From NCBI GenBank assembly GCA_050699955.1, contig JBOHGD010000006.1, forward strand, positions 62,001 through 126,000: a DNA stretch of 64,000 nt, given 5' to 3'. The DNA comes from GCA-003244245 sp050699955 (GTDB lineage: Bacteria > Actinomycetota > Actinomycetes > Mycobacteriales > Pseudonocardiaceae). The notes beneath the pieces were generated by a model that worked only from the letters and a program-made list of their open reading frames with translations, ran no database searches and was not told the origin of the DNA. Positions 42,870 through 51,148 of the stretch are shown piece by piece. Position 1 is the first letter of the stretch. Every line of letters begins with the position of its first letter. A program made the translations under genes and the position numbers.

Positions 42870-42931
42870 TCTATATGATAACTGACATCAGACGTCAAGA
42901 GGACAGCACGTTGTCAAGGTGACAGCACGTT
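42870..42931 (-). promoter_or_regulatory. Promoter of the encapsulin-terpene operon with tandem 19-bp repeats
   Basis: Leftward: -35 TTGACG (42898-42893), 17-nt spacer, -10 TATAGA (42875-42870), so RNA would start about at the start codons (leaderless). Immediately upstream are two head-to-tail copies, 42913-42931 and 42894-42912, of a 19-bp unit starting AACGTGCTGTC and ending CTTGAC (17 of 19 identical); the second copy runs into the -35. A near-palindrome TGACATCAGACGTCA lies in the spacer. An activator site is likely. Confidence 0.65.
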
Positions 42932-43640
42932 CGGGGGACGTGCCGCCACCGTGGCGGAGCCACCTTTTTATAGATGACGGACAGATCTGTCGCGCTCGGA
43001 ACTATGATCCTGGGCCGGGGTTAACCAGGATGCCCACAATGTCGGCGTGGGACTCATAGACCTGCGTGTTGCCGGACTGTAAAAAGTGTCCAGGGATTCG
43101 GGCCTGGTCGCCGAGCTATCTCGTCGTGGGCCGGCTGTTCGCGGAAGTGGGGTGAGTCCAACCGCTCTGCTTGGCGGTCATCCGTGAATAGTTGGCTACA
43201 TCTTCAGCGCGGGGTGCACCGAAGCAGTTCGATTCCGGGGAGGATACCGACTGCGACTCTCAGGGGTGAAGTCACTGATCTTACGTTAGCATGGGGCAGG
43301 AAAGTCGGCCGCTGCTCGCAGACTTTCGGACGAGATGTGCCTCCGGGACCGGGATTCTGCCGCGTAAGGATTGTGCAGCCCCTGATCTCGATGACAAGAT
43401 CAAAGTTAGCACCGCTCGTTCGGAGTCGTACAGTCCCCCGAAAGTGTGACTAATAAATTGTGAGACTATGCCGACGAATCCTTCGATCACGAGGACTTCC
43501 GAAGACAAAGTGTAATGACTTCTCAATTAATCACTCATGTAGGTGATGTTAGATGACCCCTATCGGTATCGTCGACGTAACGCTGTGTAATAGCGTCAGC
43601 CCGCTGCATCCGTGCGGTCGGTCGACCGACCGCCAATACT
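42932..43640. other. Gene-free, lower-GC tract
   Basis: About 700 bp between the encapsulin promoter and the rifampin-phosphotransferase-like remnant contain no gene I can support. Composition is less GC-rich (CCTTTTTATAGATGAC, GTGTGACTAATAAATTGTG) than the flanks, and no IS inverted repeats are evident. Probably decayed or acquired DNA. Confidence 0.45.
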
Positions 43641-43659
43641 TTTCATCGCTTGTTGAGTT

Positions 43660-44559
43660 TTGGCCGCCCTGCGGGGGACAGACCCGGTGGCGCTGGCGCA
43701 CCGCCACCGCAGCCACGAGCTGCCGCCGGTGCTGCAGCGCGGGCTCGACGAGTTCTTGGGTGACTACGGTCACCGGGCGGTCGCCGAGATCGACGTGGGC
43801 CTGCCACGCTGGTCCGACGACCCGATTCACGTGATCGGCGTGCTGGCGAACTACCTGCGGCTCGATGATGCGAGCCTGGCGCCCGACGCGCAGTTCGCCC
43901 GCGGTGGGCGCGCCGCGAGGTGGCGGTCACCGCGGTGGTCGGGCGGATTCGGCGCCGCAGCCGGCTGCGCGCCGTCGGCGTGCGCTTCGCGCTGGACCGG
44001 GTCCGAGAACTGGTCGGAATGCGGGAGCTGCACAAGGACTACCTGGTGCGTGTGCTGGCCCATGTCCGGGAGCAGCTGACTTCGGTCGGAGGCGAGATCG
44101 CCGTCGTCGGGCACCTGGCCGACCCCGGCGACGTGTTCTTCCTCGACCTCGGCCAAGTGCGGGCCGCACTGGCCGGGGCGGACTTTCGTGCCCTCGCTCT
44201 GCTGCGGCGGGAGGGCTATCAACGGGAGCTGCGCAGGCGGCGAGGGCCAACTGGTCGGCACCCCCGCCTCCGCAGGTACCGTGACCGCCTCGGCGCGTGT
44301 GGTGCTCGACCCGGTCGGCGCCCATCTGGAGCCGGGAGAGATTCTGGTGGCGCCGTCCACCGATCCCGGGTGGACACCGTTGTTCCTGACGGTAGGCGGA
44401 CTGGTCATGGAGATGGGCGGGGCGAACTCGCACGGAGCCGTGGTCGCCCGGGAGTACGGCATCCCTGCGGTGGTCGGTGTTCCCGACGCCACCTTGCGGA
44501 TCACGACCGGTCAGCAGATCACCGTCCATGGCGCCACCGGCCTGGTCGAGACTCCGTAG
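43660..44559 (+). pseudogene. Rifampin phosphotransferase/PEP-utilising enzyme remnant (C-terminal part)
   Basis: Three successive frames give the consecutive segments FLGDYGHRAVAEIDVGLPRW, then VRELVGMRELHKDYLVRVLA, then GGLVMEMGGANSHGAVVARE with YGIPAVVGVPDATL, the swivelling phospho-histidine domain of the Rph/PEP-synthase family (catalytic His in NSHGAVV). The N-terminal ATP-grasp half is missing and at least two frameshifts are present. It once may have inactivated rifamycins or used PEP; it is now not functional. Confidence 0.75.
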
Positions 44560-44602
44560 TGCGGGTCGTGGTCCATGATGGCGGCGGTGCGGATGATGGC
44601 GG

Positions 44603-45315
44603 GTGATTCTGCTGCGCGGCAAGGGCATCAACTACGACACCGGCTTCTTTCCCGGCGGGACGAACTCACGCGAGACCTTCGAACCGGATCAGGTGCGCCG
44701 TGAGATGCGGATCATCGCCGACGATCTGCACTGCACCGCGGTGCGGATCTCCGGAGGGGACCCGCAGCGATTGACCATCTCCGCGGAGCACGCCGTTGCC
44801 GCGGGCCTGGAAGTGTGGTTCGCGCCTGTCCCGTGCGAACTGTCGGCGGCACAGCTACTGCCCTATTTCGTGGACTGTGCGCAACGTGCCGAGGACATCC
44901 GGCAGCGCGATGCGGAGGTCGTGCTCGTCACCGGCTGTGAGCTCAGCTTCTTCGCCGCGGGGTTCATTCCCGGGGAAGACTCCTACGCCCGGATCGCTGC
45001 TCTCAGCTCCCCCGACCCGCAACTGTGGGCCACGTTGAGCGAGGTTCCAGCGCAGCTGAACTCGTTTCTGGCCGAGACGGCCAGCGCGGTCCGCAAGCGG
45101 TTCGGCGGCAAGGTGACCTACGCCTCCGGTCCCTGGGAGGACATCGACTGGGACCCTTCGACATCGTCGCCGGCGACTCCTACCGAGACGTGTACAACGC
45201 TGCCAACTATCGGGATGAGCTACGCAGGAACTTTTTGTTCTGGCCGCCGCCTATACCGAATGAGCTAGCGGATGCCGGTACCTCCTCGGCAGGCGGGTAT
45301 TCCTTGGATGGGTGA
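44603..45315 (+). pseudogene. TIM-barrel 'abortive infection'-type protein, frameshifted and truncated
   Basis: Frame 1 (MILLRGKGINYDTGFFPGGT, then RIIADDLHCTAVRISGGDPQ and VVLVTGCELSFFAAGFIPGE) is a glycosidase-like barrel that databases often call abortive infection protein. From about 45150 homology continues in another frame (PFDIVAGDSYRDVYNAANYR) and then stops early at 45315. One frameshift and loss of the last third make it a remnant. The phage-defence label is not supported by anything in the sequence. Confidence 0.7.
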
Positions 45316-45364
45316 GCACCGCTGCTCCCCGGTCTCGCGCCGACCGACGAGCTGAAGGGGTGTC

Positions 45365-45703
45365 ATGCCGAAGCCACCACTGCCCCAACCCGTGATCGAT
45401 CTGCTAGCTCACCCCAACCCGGCGGTAATCGCCACCGTCCGCCCGGGCGGCGCGCCCGTTACCGTGGCCACCTGGTATTTGTGGGACGACGGGCGAATCC
45501 TGGTCAACATGGACGCCGAACGGCGTCGGCTGGCGTACATCGCGGCGAATCCGAGGATCTCGCTGACGGTCCTCGATGATGATGACCGGACTACCCAGGT
45601 CAGCGTGCAGGGCCGGATCATGCTGGAAGACGACCCCGGTTTGTCGGCAATCGACCGGCTGGCGAAGCATTACACCGAGGAACGGGCTCACCCCTCAGAG
45701 TGA
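45365..45703 (+). CDS. PPOX-class (F420/FMN) oxidoreductase-like, possibly C-truncated
   Basis: A 112-residue split-barrel flavin-binding protein (HPNPAVIATVRPGGAPVTVA, WYLWDDGRILVNMDAERRRL, NPRISLTVLDDDD). Typical members are about 130-145 residues and end with an Arg/Trp strand motif; here the frame stops after TEERAHPSE, so the last strand may be lost. GGGGTGTC precedes the ATG. It may reduce or bind a flavin/F420 substrate; activity is doubtful. Confidence 0.65.
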   Translation: MPKPPLPQPVIDLLAHPNPAVIATVRPGGAPVTVATWYLWDDGRILVNMDAERRRLAYIAANPRISLTVLDDDDRTTQVSVQGRIMLEDDPGLSAIDRLAKHYTEERAHPSE

Positions 45704-45771
45704 GTGGTGGCGCTAGGGTCTGTGGCCAACGAGCTGGATCCACGTCCGGAGCGACGAGGTAAGGGGCTGAG

Positions 45772-46650
45772 GTGGCCGCTGGCGCAGAGCTGGGGAACGT
45801 CGAGTGGGATCGGGCCCAGGACGCACTCCGTAAAGAGGTTCGGCGGGTGACCGCGCTGCTGCGATCCGTCCGTGATCCGGACGCCCCAGCGGTGGGGCAG
45901 TGGAGCCTGGCTGAGGTCGCGATGCATCTCTCCCAAGTATGGGTGGTCGTTCCCGGTTTAGCTCGCCACGACCTGTCCCGCATCTACGCGGTGATGCCCA
46001 GCCTGGCGGGCGCGGGCGGCGACTCGCTGATCGAGGACATGTGGGAGCTGGGCGATGTGACGAGCCTCGGGGTGCGGTCTGACCTCGAGCGTGATCCGGG
46101 AGTGCTGGCAGACCGCATCGAGTCCCGAGCGAAGGAGTACTTCCGCGAGTGTGCGGGACGCACCGCTGATGAGCGACTTCCCTGGATGGTCGAAGGCAGC
46201 ACCGTCCGCCTCGCGAACCTGACGGGTCACTTGTTGAACGAGACCGTCATGCACGGCGCTGACATCGCCCGAGCCGACGGGCGCAAGTGGCGGATCGACC
46301 CGGCCCGTGCGGCGATGGTGGTGAGCGGGTTCGTCATTCCCGTCATAGCGGCGCTCGACCCTCGGGCGCTGGTGAACACCGACCGAGCCGCCGGGCTTCG
46401 GGCTACCTACGAACTCCGCATCCGGGGAGGGGACCGCTTCCGTCTCGTCTTCGACAATGGAGCGCTCAGAATTGAGAAACCGTCCCCCCGCAGGGTCGAC
46501 TGCTACATTTCAGCCGATCCGGTGGCCTTCCTCAAGATTGTCTGGGGCCGCCAGAGTCAATGGCCGGCGATCGCAAGGGGTCAGGTGTTGGCGTGGGGTC
46601 GCAAGCCGTGGCTGGGACCGCGTTTCAGGGTTCTGTTACGCAACCCATGA
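45772..46650 (+). CDS. Maleylpyruvate-isomerase-family mycothiol-dependent protein (DinB fold + SCP2-like tail)
   Basis: A 292-residue protein. The N-terminal four-helix DinB/MDMPI domain has WSLAEVAMHLSQVW near residue 43, and LTGHLLNETVMHGADIARAD near 147 gives the metal-binding His set. The C-terminal part (YELRIRGGDRFRLVFDNGAL, ISADPVAFLKIVWGRQSQWP) is an SCP2/sterol-carrier-like domain. Mycothiol dependence is family knowledge. The GTG at 45772 follows GGTAAGGGG. The substrate is unknown. Confidence 0.8.
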   Translation: MAAGAELGNVEWDRAQDALRKEVRRVTALLRSVRDPDAPAVGQWSLAEVAMHLSQVWVVVPGLARHDLSRIYAVMPSLAGAGGDSLIEDMWELGDVTSLGVRSDLERDPGVLADRIESRAKEYFRECAGRTADERLPWMVEGSTVRLANLTGHLLNETVMHGADIARADGRKWRIDPARAAMVVSGFVIPVIAALDPRALVNTDRAAGLRATYELRIRGGDRFRLVFDNGALRIEKPSPRRVDCYISADPVAFLKIVWGRQSQWPAIARGQVLAWGRKPWLGPRFRVLLRNP

Positions 46651-46802
46651 CCCGGCCCACGCGCCCGTGGCCGGCTGTGGGTCGCGACGGTGCGATGGTC
46701 CGGCCAGTCTCGACCGGCCGCGCCCTGCACCCCGCTCTGGCGCTCCGGCTTGCCATGCTGGAGGGTATTGTTACTGTCCCATCCTCAGAGGAGGGCCCAT
46801 TC

Positions 46803-46997
46803 ATGATCCGCAAGCTCGCCGCCTTGGCGGGGGTCGCCGAGGCCGCTCGTCGGTACGCCACGAAGAACCCCGACAAGGTCAGCAAGCTCGCTGACCAGGC
46901 TGGACGCTTCGTCGACCAGCGTACCAAGGGCCGCTACCACAGCCAGATCGACGGTGCGGTGCGCAAGGTCAAGAACGTCGGCCTCGGCACCCACTAG
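46803..46997 (+). CDS. MT0933-type antitoxin-like small protein
   Basis: A 64-residue protein (MIRKLAALAGVAEAARRYAT, KNPDKVSKLADQAGRFVDQR, TKGRYHSQIDGAVRKVKN). The KNPDKVxKxxDxAGxFVDxxTxGKYxxQID pattern is that of the MT0933/Rv0909 antitoxin-like family. No toxin gene is adjacent. GAGGAGGG precedes the ATG. The longer frame to 46560 overlaps the previous gene and is rejected. Confidence 0.75.
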   Translation: MIRKLAALAGVAEAARRYATKNPDKVSKLADQAGRFVDQRTKGRYHSQIDGAVRKVKNVGLGTH

Positions 46998-47071
46998 CAC
47001 GTCAGGTCGTTCGTCGGTCGGGTAGTGACACATCCATCCCGCAGGTTGGGTGCAGACCGCATCACGACTCT

Positions 47072-47113
47072 GGGTGATTACTGCAGTCTGCACCCAGACT
47101 GCAGTAATCACCC
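47072..47113. terminator. 19-bp perfect stem-loop between convergent genes
   Basis: Left arm 47072-47090 (GGGTGATTACTGCAGTCTG), loop CACC, right arm 47095-47113, all 19 pairs matching. The right arm includes the stop codon of the convergent nitroreductase gene. It should stop transcription from both sides. A further TGCAGAC copy of the inner arm lies 20 bp upstream. Confidence 0.7.
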
Positions 47114-47824
47114 CACCGGAGCGGATCCGTGCTCGTCCTCGTGCGGAGGTTCGAAAGCGGGCCCATCGAAGCGGTCAACGGTGGTGAACTCCTCGACCGG
47201 TCGACGGCGGAGCCTGCGAATCGTCTTCTCGGGGTGCCCCAGCGCGATCAGCCCAGCGACCGCGTGGTCATCGGGTATGCCGATCAGCTCTCGCACCGCT
47301 GGCTCCTGCCTGGCCAGCACCGAGGTCAGCACGCCACCAAGCCCCTCGTTCCGCGCGGCCAGCAGCACGTTGTGACCGAATGGGTAGATCGACGCGCCAC
47401 CCACGATGCTCTGCCGATCGAGCCCGTTGTCGACGGTGGCCAGTGCGCTGAGATCGGCGATCAGCAGGAGCTGCACCGGCACCGTGTCCAGCCCCTCGGT
47501 GAACGGGTTCGATCTCGGAGCCGCACGGGCTGCCTCGAGATCTACCGCGGGCCCGGTCCAGCGGCCCTGCTCGCGGGGTGCGAACGGCACCAGCCCGGCG
47601 TCGACGTGCGCCATGTACTCCCGCCATCCGAGGTCATAGAGCTCCTGGATCCGGCGCCGGATCTCCGGATCCCGCAGCACGACCACGTGCCAGCCCTGAC
47701 GGTTGCCCCCGCTGGGCGCGAACCGGGCGTGGTCGAGAATGCGATATAGGACCGCGTCCGGCACCGCTACGTCGGTGAATGCCCGGGTCGCGGGCGTGGT
47801 TCGCATGGCTTCGTAGAGCTCCAC
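47108..47824 (-). CDS. Nitroreductase-family flavoprotein
   Basis: A 238-residue FMN enzyme (RTTPATRAFTDVAVPDAVLY, RILDHARFAPSGGNRQGWHV, ending with VAGLIALGHPEKTIRRLRRR). It reduces nitro, quinone or related groups with NAD(P)H; the substrate is unknown. The GTG at 47824 is preferred: TAGGTT lies 8 nt upstream (leaderless). A longer form from about 47894 adds residues without homology. It is divergent from a thioredoxin-like gene. Confidence 0.85.
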   Translation of the reverse strand: MELYEAMRTTPATRAFTDVAVPDAVLYRILDHARFAPSGGNRQGWHVVVLRDPEIRRRIQELYDLGWREYMAHVDAGLVPFAPREQGRWTGPAVDLEAARAAPRSNPFTEGLDTVPVQLLLIADLSALATVDNGLDRQSIVGGASIYPFGHNVLLAARNEGLGGVLTSVLARQEPAVRELIGIPDDHAVAGLIALGHPEKTIRRLRRRPVEEFTTVDRFDGPAFEPPHEDEHGSAPVG

Positions 47825-47891
47825 GAGTGAGCAACCTACCGCCGGATCCCCGGTACGGCGTGGCCACGCCCCGGCTGGAAGACTGACGTGC

Positions 47892-48458
47892 ATGGTGGCA
47901 GTGAGCTCTTTCATGGTCCCGTTGGGTACACCGGCGTCGGCGTTCGCCCTGCAGTCACTTGATGGGCTGACCGTCCGTCCCACCGACTTCATCGGCCGGC
48001 CGCTGCTGGTGATGTTCCTGTCCAACCATTGTCCGTATGTCCGGCACATCGAACGAGAACTCGGCTCGTTGATCACGGAGTACGCCGATCAGGGCCTGGC
48101 CGCCGTGGCGATCTCGAGCAACAACATCGAGAGCCATCCCGATGACGGCCCTGCCGGTCTGGCCGCGCAAGCCGACCGGGCCGGGTTCACGTTCCCCTAT
48201 TTCCTCGACGGTTCGCAGGAGGTAGCGAAGGCCTATCGCGCCGCATGCACACCGGACTTCTTCCTCTACGACGCCGAGCACCGGCTCTTTTACCGGGGCG
48301 AGTTCGACGACTCACGCCCCAGTAGTGATCTGCCGGTTACCGGGCAGGCGCTGCGAGCCGCAGTGGACCACCTCCTCGCCGGACAGCGGGCACCTGAACC
48401 GCAGGTGCCGAGCATCGGGTGCAGCATCAAGTGGAAGCCGGGTAACGAGCCGTTCTGA
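47892..48458 (+). CDS. Thioredoxin-fold peroxiredoxin-like protein
   Basis: A 188-residue redoxin (PASAFALQSLDGLTVRPTDF, VMFLSNHCPYVRHIERELG with one Cys, YRAACTPDFFLYDAEHRLFY, then the C-terminal GCSIKWKPGNEPF). The single N-terminal Cys and the conserved KWKPGN tail fit the AhpC/TSA-related thioredoxin family. It is probably a thiol peroxidase or disulfide reductase. GGAAG lies 10 nt upstream of the ATG. Confidence 0.82.
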   Translation: MVAVSSFMVPLGTPASAFALQSLDGLTVRPTDFIGRPLLVMFLSNHCPYVRHIERELGSLITEYADQGLAAVAISSNNIESHPDDGPAGLAAQADRAGFTFPYFLDGSQEVAKAYRAACTPDFFLYDAEHRLFYRGEFDDSRPSSDLPVTGQALRAAVDHLLAGQRAPEPQVPSIGCSIKWKPGNEPF

Positions 48459-48487
48459 CTGGTGCTGGTCCATCCGGATTCGGAGCG

Positions 48488-50992
48488 TCAGAGCTGGTCG
48501 ACCACCCTCACTCGCAGGACGGCCGTTCCGGTTTCGTCGGAAGCGCCCAGGTCGACCTCGGCACTGATGCCCCAGTCGTGATCTCCAGCCGGATCATCGA
48601 GGATCTGCCGGACCACCCACTTGCCGGGTTGTTCCTCGATGATCAGCAGCTGCGGTCCGCGTGCGTCAGCACCGGTGCCGATCCCGCTGTGGATCTCGAA
48701 GAACGGCTGCAGGGCGTCGCACCAGGCCTGTGCGTCCCATCCGTCGTCCGCATCGAGTTCGCCGAGTTCGTCCCATCGCCGACGGGCAGCGAGTTCGACC
48801 CGGCGGAACAGTGCGTTGCGGACCAGCACCCGGAAGGCGCGTGCGTTGGTGGTCACCGGTGGTGGGCGCTCGTCTATCGGCGCCGGTGCCGCTGCCTGCT
48901 GCTGAGGGTCACGCAGTTTCTCCCACTCGTCCAGCAGGCTCGAGTCGACCTGCCGGACCAGCTCCCCGAGCCACTCCTCGAGATCGCGCACCGCGTCGGT
49001 CTTGGCTTCCTCGGGTACCGTGCGGCGCAGCGCCTGGTAGGCGTCGGCCAGATAGCGCAGTAGCAGGCCCTCGGAACGGGCCAGCTCGTAGAACCCGACG
49101 TACTCGGTGAAGGTCATCGACCGTTCGGCCAGGTCCCGGGCCACCGACTTGGGGGAGAGCTGGTGGTCGGCCACCCAGGGGTGCCCGTGATGGTAGATCT
49201 CGAACGCAGCGCCCAGAAACTCGGCCAGCGGCATCGGGTAGTTCACGTCCTCGAGCAGCCGCATCCGCTCCTCGTACTCGATGCCCTCGGCCTTCATCGC
49301 GGCAACGGCCTCCCCCTTGGCCTTCGACAGCTGCGCGCTCAGGACCTGCCGGGGGTTGTCCAGGGTGGCCTCCAGCACGGACAGCACGTCCAGTGGGTAG
49401 CCGGGATCGTCCGGGTCGAGCAGTTCGATCGCGGCCAGCGCGAACGGGGAGAGCGCCTGGTTGAGTGCGAAGTCGAGTTGCAGCTCATCGGTGAGCCGCA
49501 CGGTCCGGCCCTGCTCGTCCGGAACGGCCAGCCGCTCGATCACCCCTGCAGCCAGCAACGCACGGTAGATCGCGATGGCGTGGCGGATATGACGACGCTG
49601 CGCCGGACGGTCCTCGTGGTTGTCGGTCAGCAGGTGGCGCATCGTGGCGAACGCGTCGCCGGGTCGGTTGGCGACGTTGAGTAGCATCGCGTGACTCACC
49701 GCGAAGCTCGACGTCAGCGGCTCCGGGTCGGCAGCGATCAGCCGGTCGAAGGTGCGCTCGCTCCAGGACACCGATCGCTCGGGGGGTTTCTTGCGCACCA
49801 CCTTGCGCAGCTTGCGCGGATCGTCGCCGGCCTTGGCCAGGGCCTTGGTGTTCTCCACCACGTGCTCGGGGGCCTGCACGACGACGTTGCCCGCGGTGTC
49901 ATAACCGGCCCGGCCGGCTCGTCCGGCGATCTGGTGGAACTCGCGGGCGGTGAGGTGGCGCAGCCGGGTCCCGTCGTACTTGCCCAGCGCGGTGAACAGG
50001 ACAGTGCGGATCGGCACGTTGATCCCCACGCCGAGCGTGTCGGTGCCACAGATGATCTTCAACAGACCGGCCTGGGCGAGCCGCTCGACAAGGCGGCGAT
50101 ACCGCGGCAGCATCCCGGCGTGGTGCACGCCGATCCCGTGGCGAACCAGCCGGGACAGCGTCCGCCCGAATCCCGCGGCGAACCGAAAGTTGCCGATCAG
50201 TTCGGCGATCGCATCCTTCTCGGCTCGGGTGCAGACGTTGATACTGGTCAACGCCTGCGCCCGTTCGACAGCCGAGGCCTGGGTGAAGTGCACCACGTAG
50301 ACCGAGGCCTGGCCGGTGGCCAGCAGTTCCTCCAATGTCTCGTGCAGTGGTGTGGTCACATACCGGAAATGCAGTGGAACCGGTCGCTCGGCGGAACGGA
50401 CCACCACCGTCGCACGGCCGGTCCGTCGGGTCAGATCCTCCTCGAAGCGGGTCACCTCGCCCAGCGTCGCCGACATCAGCAGGAACTGGGCGTGCGGCAG
50501 CTCGAGCAGCGGCACCTGCCAGGCCCACCCCCGGTCCGGGTCGGCGTAGAAATGGAACTCGTCCATCACGACCAGGCCGACCTCGGTACCTGGCCCGCTG
50601 CGCAAAGCCATGTTGGCCAGCACCTCCGCGGTGCAGCAGATGATCGGCGCCCCCGCGTTCACGCTGGAATCTCCGGTCATCATGCCCACCTGGTCGGCAC
50701 CGAAGACCCCGCACAGGGCGAAGAACTTCTCCGAGACCAGCGCCTTGATCGGGGCGGTGTAGACGCTTTGCCTGCCCTGCGCCAGGGCAACTGCGTGCGC
50801 CCCGGTGGCCACCAGGCTCTTACCGGACCCGGTAGGGGTGGCCAAGATCACGTTGGAACCCGAGACGATCTCGATGAGCGCGTCCTCCTGGGTGGGGTAC
50901 AGCGTCAGCCCCTGCTCGGACACCCAGTCGGTGAAGATGTCGAACAGTTCATCGGGCCCGGCACCGCCGGGCAGCATCTCGGTGAGCGTCAT
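48488..50992 (-). CDS. DEAD/DEAH-box Ski2-like RNA helicase with DUF3516
   Basis: An 834-residue superfamily 2 helicase. Motif I ATPTGSGKS (near residue 42), motif II VVMDEFHFYAD (DEFH), motif III LLMSATL, motif VI FHQIAGRAGRAGYDT. A long actinobacterial C-terminal domain (DUF3516, residues about 480-834) follows. It probably unwinds RNA in decay or ribosome quality control. ATG 50992 is chosen; the frame extends upstream to 51556 with no homology. Confidence 0.92.
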   Translation of the reverse strand: MTLTEMLPGGAGPDELFDIFTDWVSEQGLTLYPTQEDALIEIVSGSNVILATPTGSGKSLVATGAHAVALAQGRQSVYTAPIKALVSEKFFALCGVFGADQVGMMTGDSSVNAGAPIICCTAEVLANMALRSGPGTEVGLVVMDEFHFYADPDRGWAWQVPLLELPHAQFLLMSATLGEVTRFEEDLTRRTGRATVVVRSAERPVPLHFRYVTTPLHETLEELLATGQASVYVVHFTQASAVERAQALTSINVCTRAEKDAIAELIGNFRFAAGFGRTLSRLVRHGIGVHHAGMLPRYRRLVERLAQAGLLKIICGTDTLGVGINVPIRTVLFTALGKYDGTRLRHLTAREFHQIAGRAGRAGYDTAGNVVVQAPEHVVENTKALAKAGDDPRKLRKVVRKKPPERSVSWSERTFDRLIAADPEPLTSSFAVSHAMLLNVANRPGDAFATMRHLLTDNHEDRPAQRRHIRHAIAIYRALLAAGVIERLAVPDEQGRTVRLTDELQLDFALNQALSPFALAAIELLDPDDPGYPLDVLSVLEATLDNPRQVLSAQLSKAKGEAVAAMKAEGIEYEERMRLLEDVNYPMPLAEFLGAAFEIYHHGHPWVADHQLSPKSVARDLAERSMTFTEYVGFYELARSEGLLLRYLADAYQALRRTVPEEAKTDAVRDLEEWLGELVRQVDSSLLDEWEKLRDPQQQAAAPAPIDERPPPVTTNARAFRVLVRNALFRRVELAARRRWDELGELDADDGWDAQAWCDALQPFFEIHSGIGTGADARGPQLLIIEEQPGKWVVRQILDDPAGDHDWGISAEVDLGASDETGTAVLRVRVVDQL

Positions 50993-51148
50993 GATGGCCC
51001 CGATCGTGCCTGCGGTTCTCCGGGTGGAGCGAAGCGGGGCTACCGGGGGCGCCGGGGCACAGTGGCGGCGAGGTAATCTGACCTTCGGCCGGGACGGCCC
51101 CGTGCCACGCGGAGCCCAGGATCCCAGTGCAGACGGGAGTGACCGCTC

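Noticed and set aside
43184..43453. 89-codon frame in the low-GC tract
   Set aside because: No motif or ribosome site; codon pattern unlike the genuine genes.
44603..45315. Phage-defence (abortive infection) system
   Set aside because: Only a database-style name attaches to the barrel family; the gene is frameshifted and truncated and no partner is present.
46803..46997. A toxin-antitoxin module
   Set aside because: The MT0933-type protein has no adjacent toxin candidate, so only the single gene is reported.
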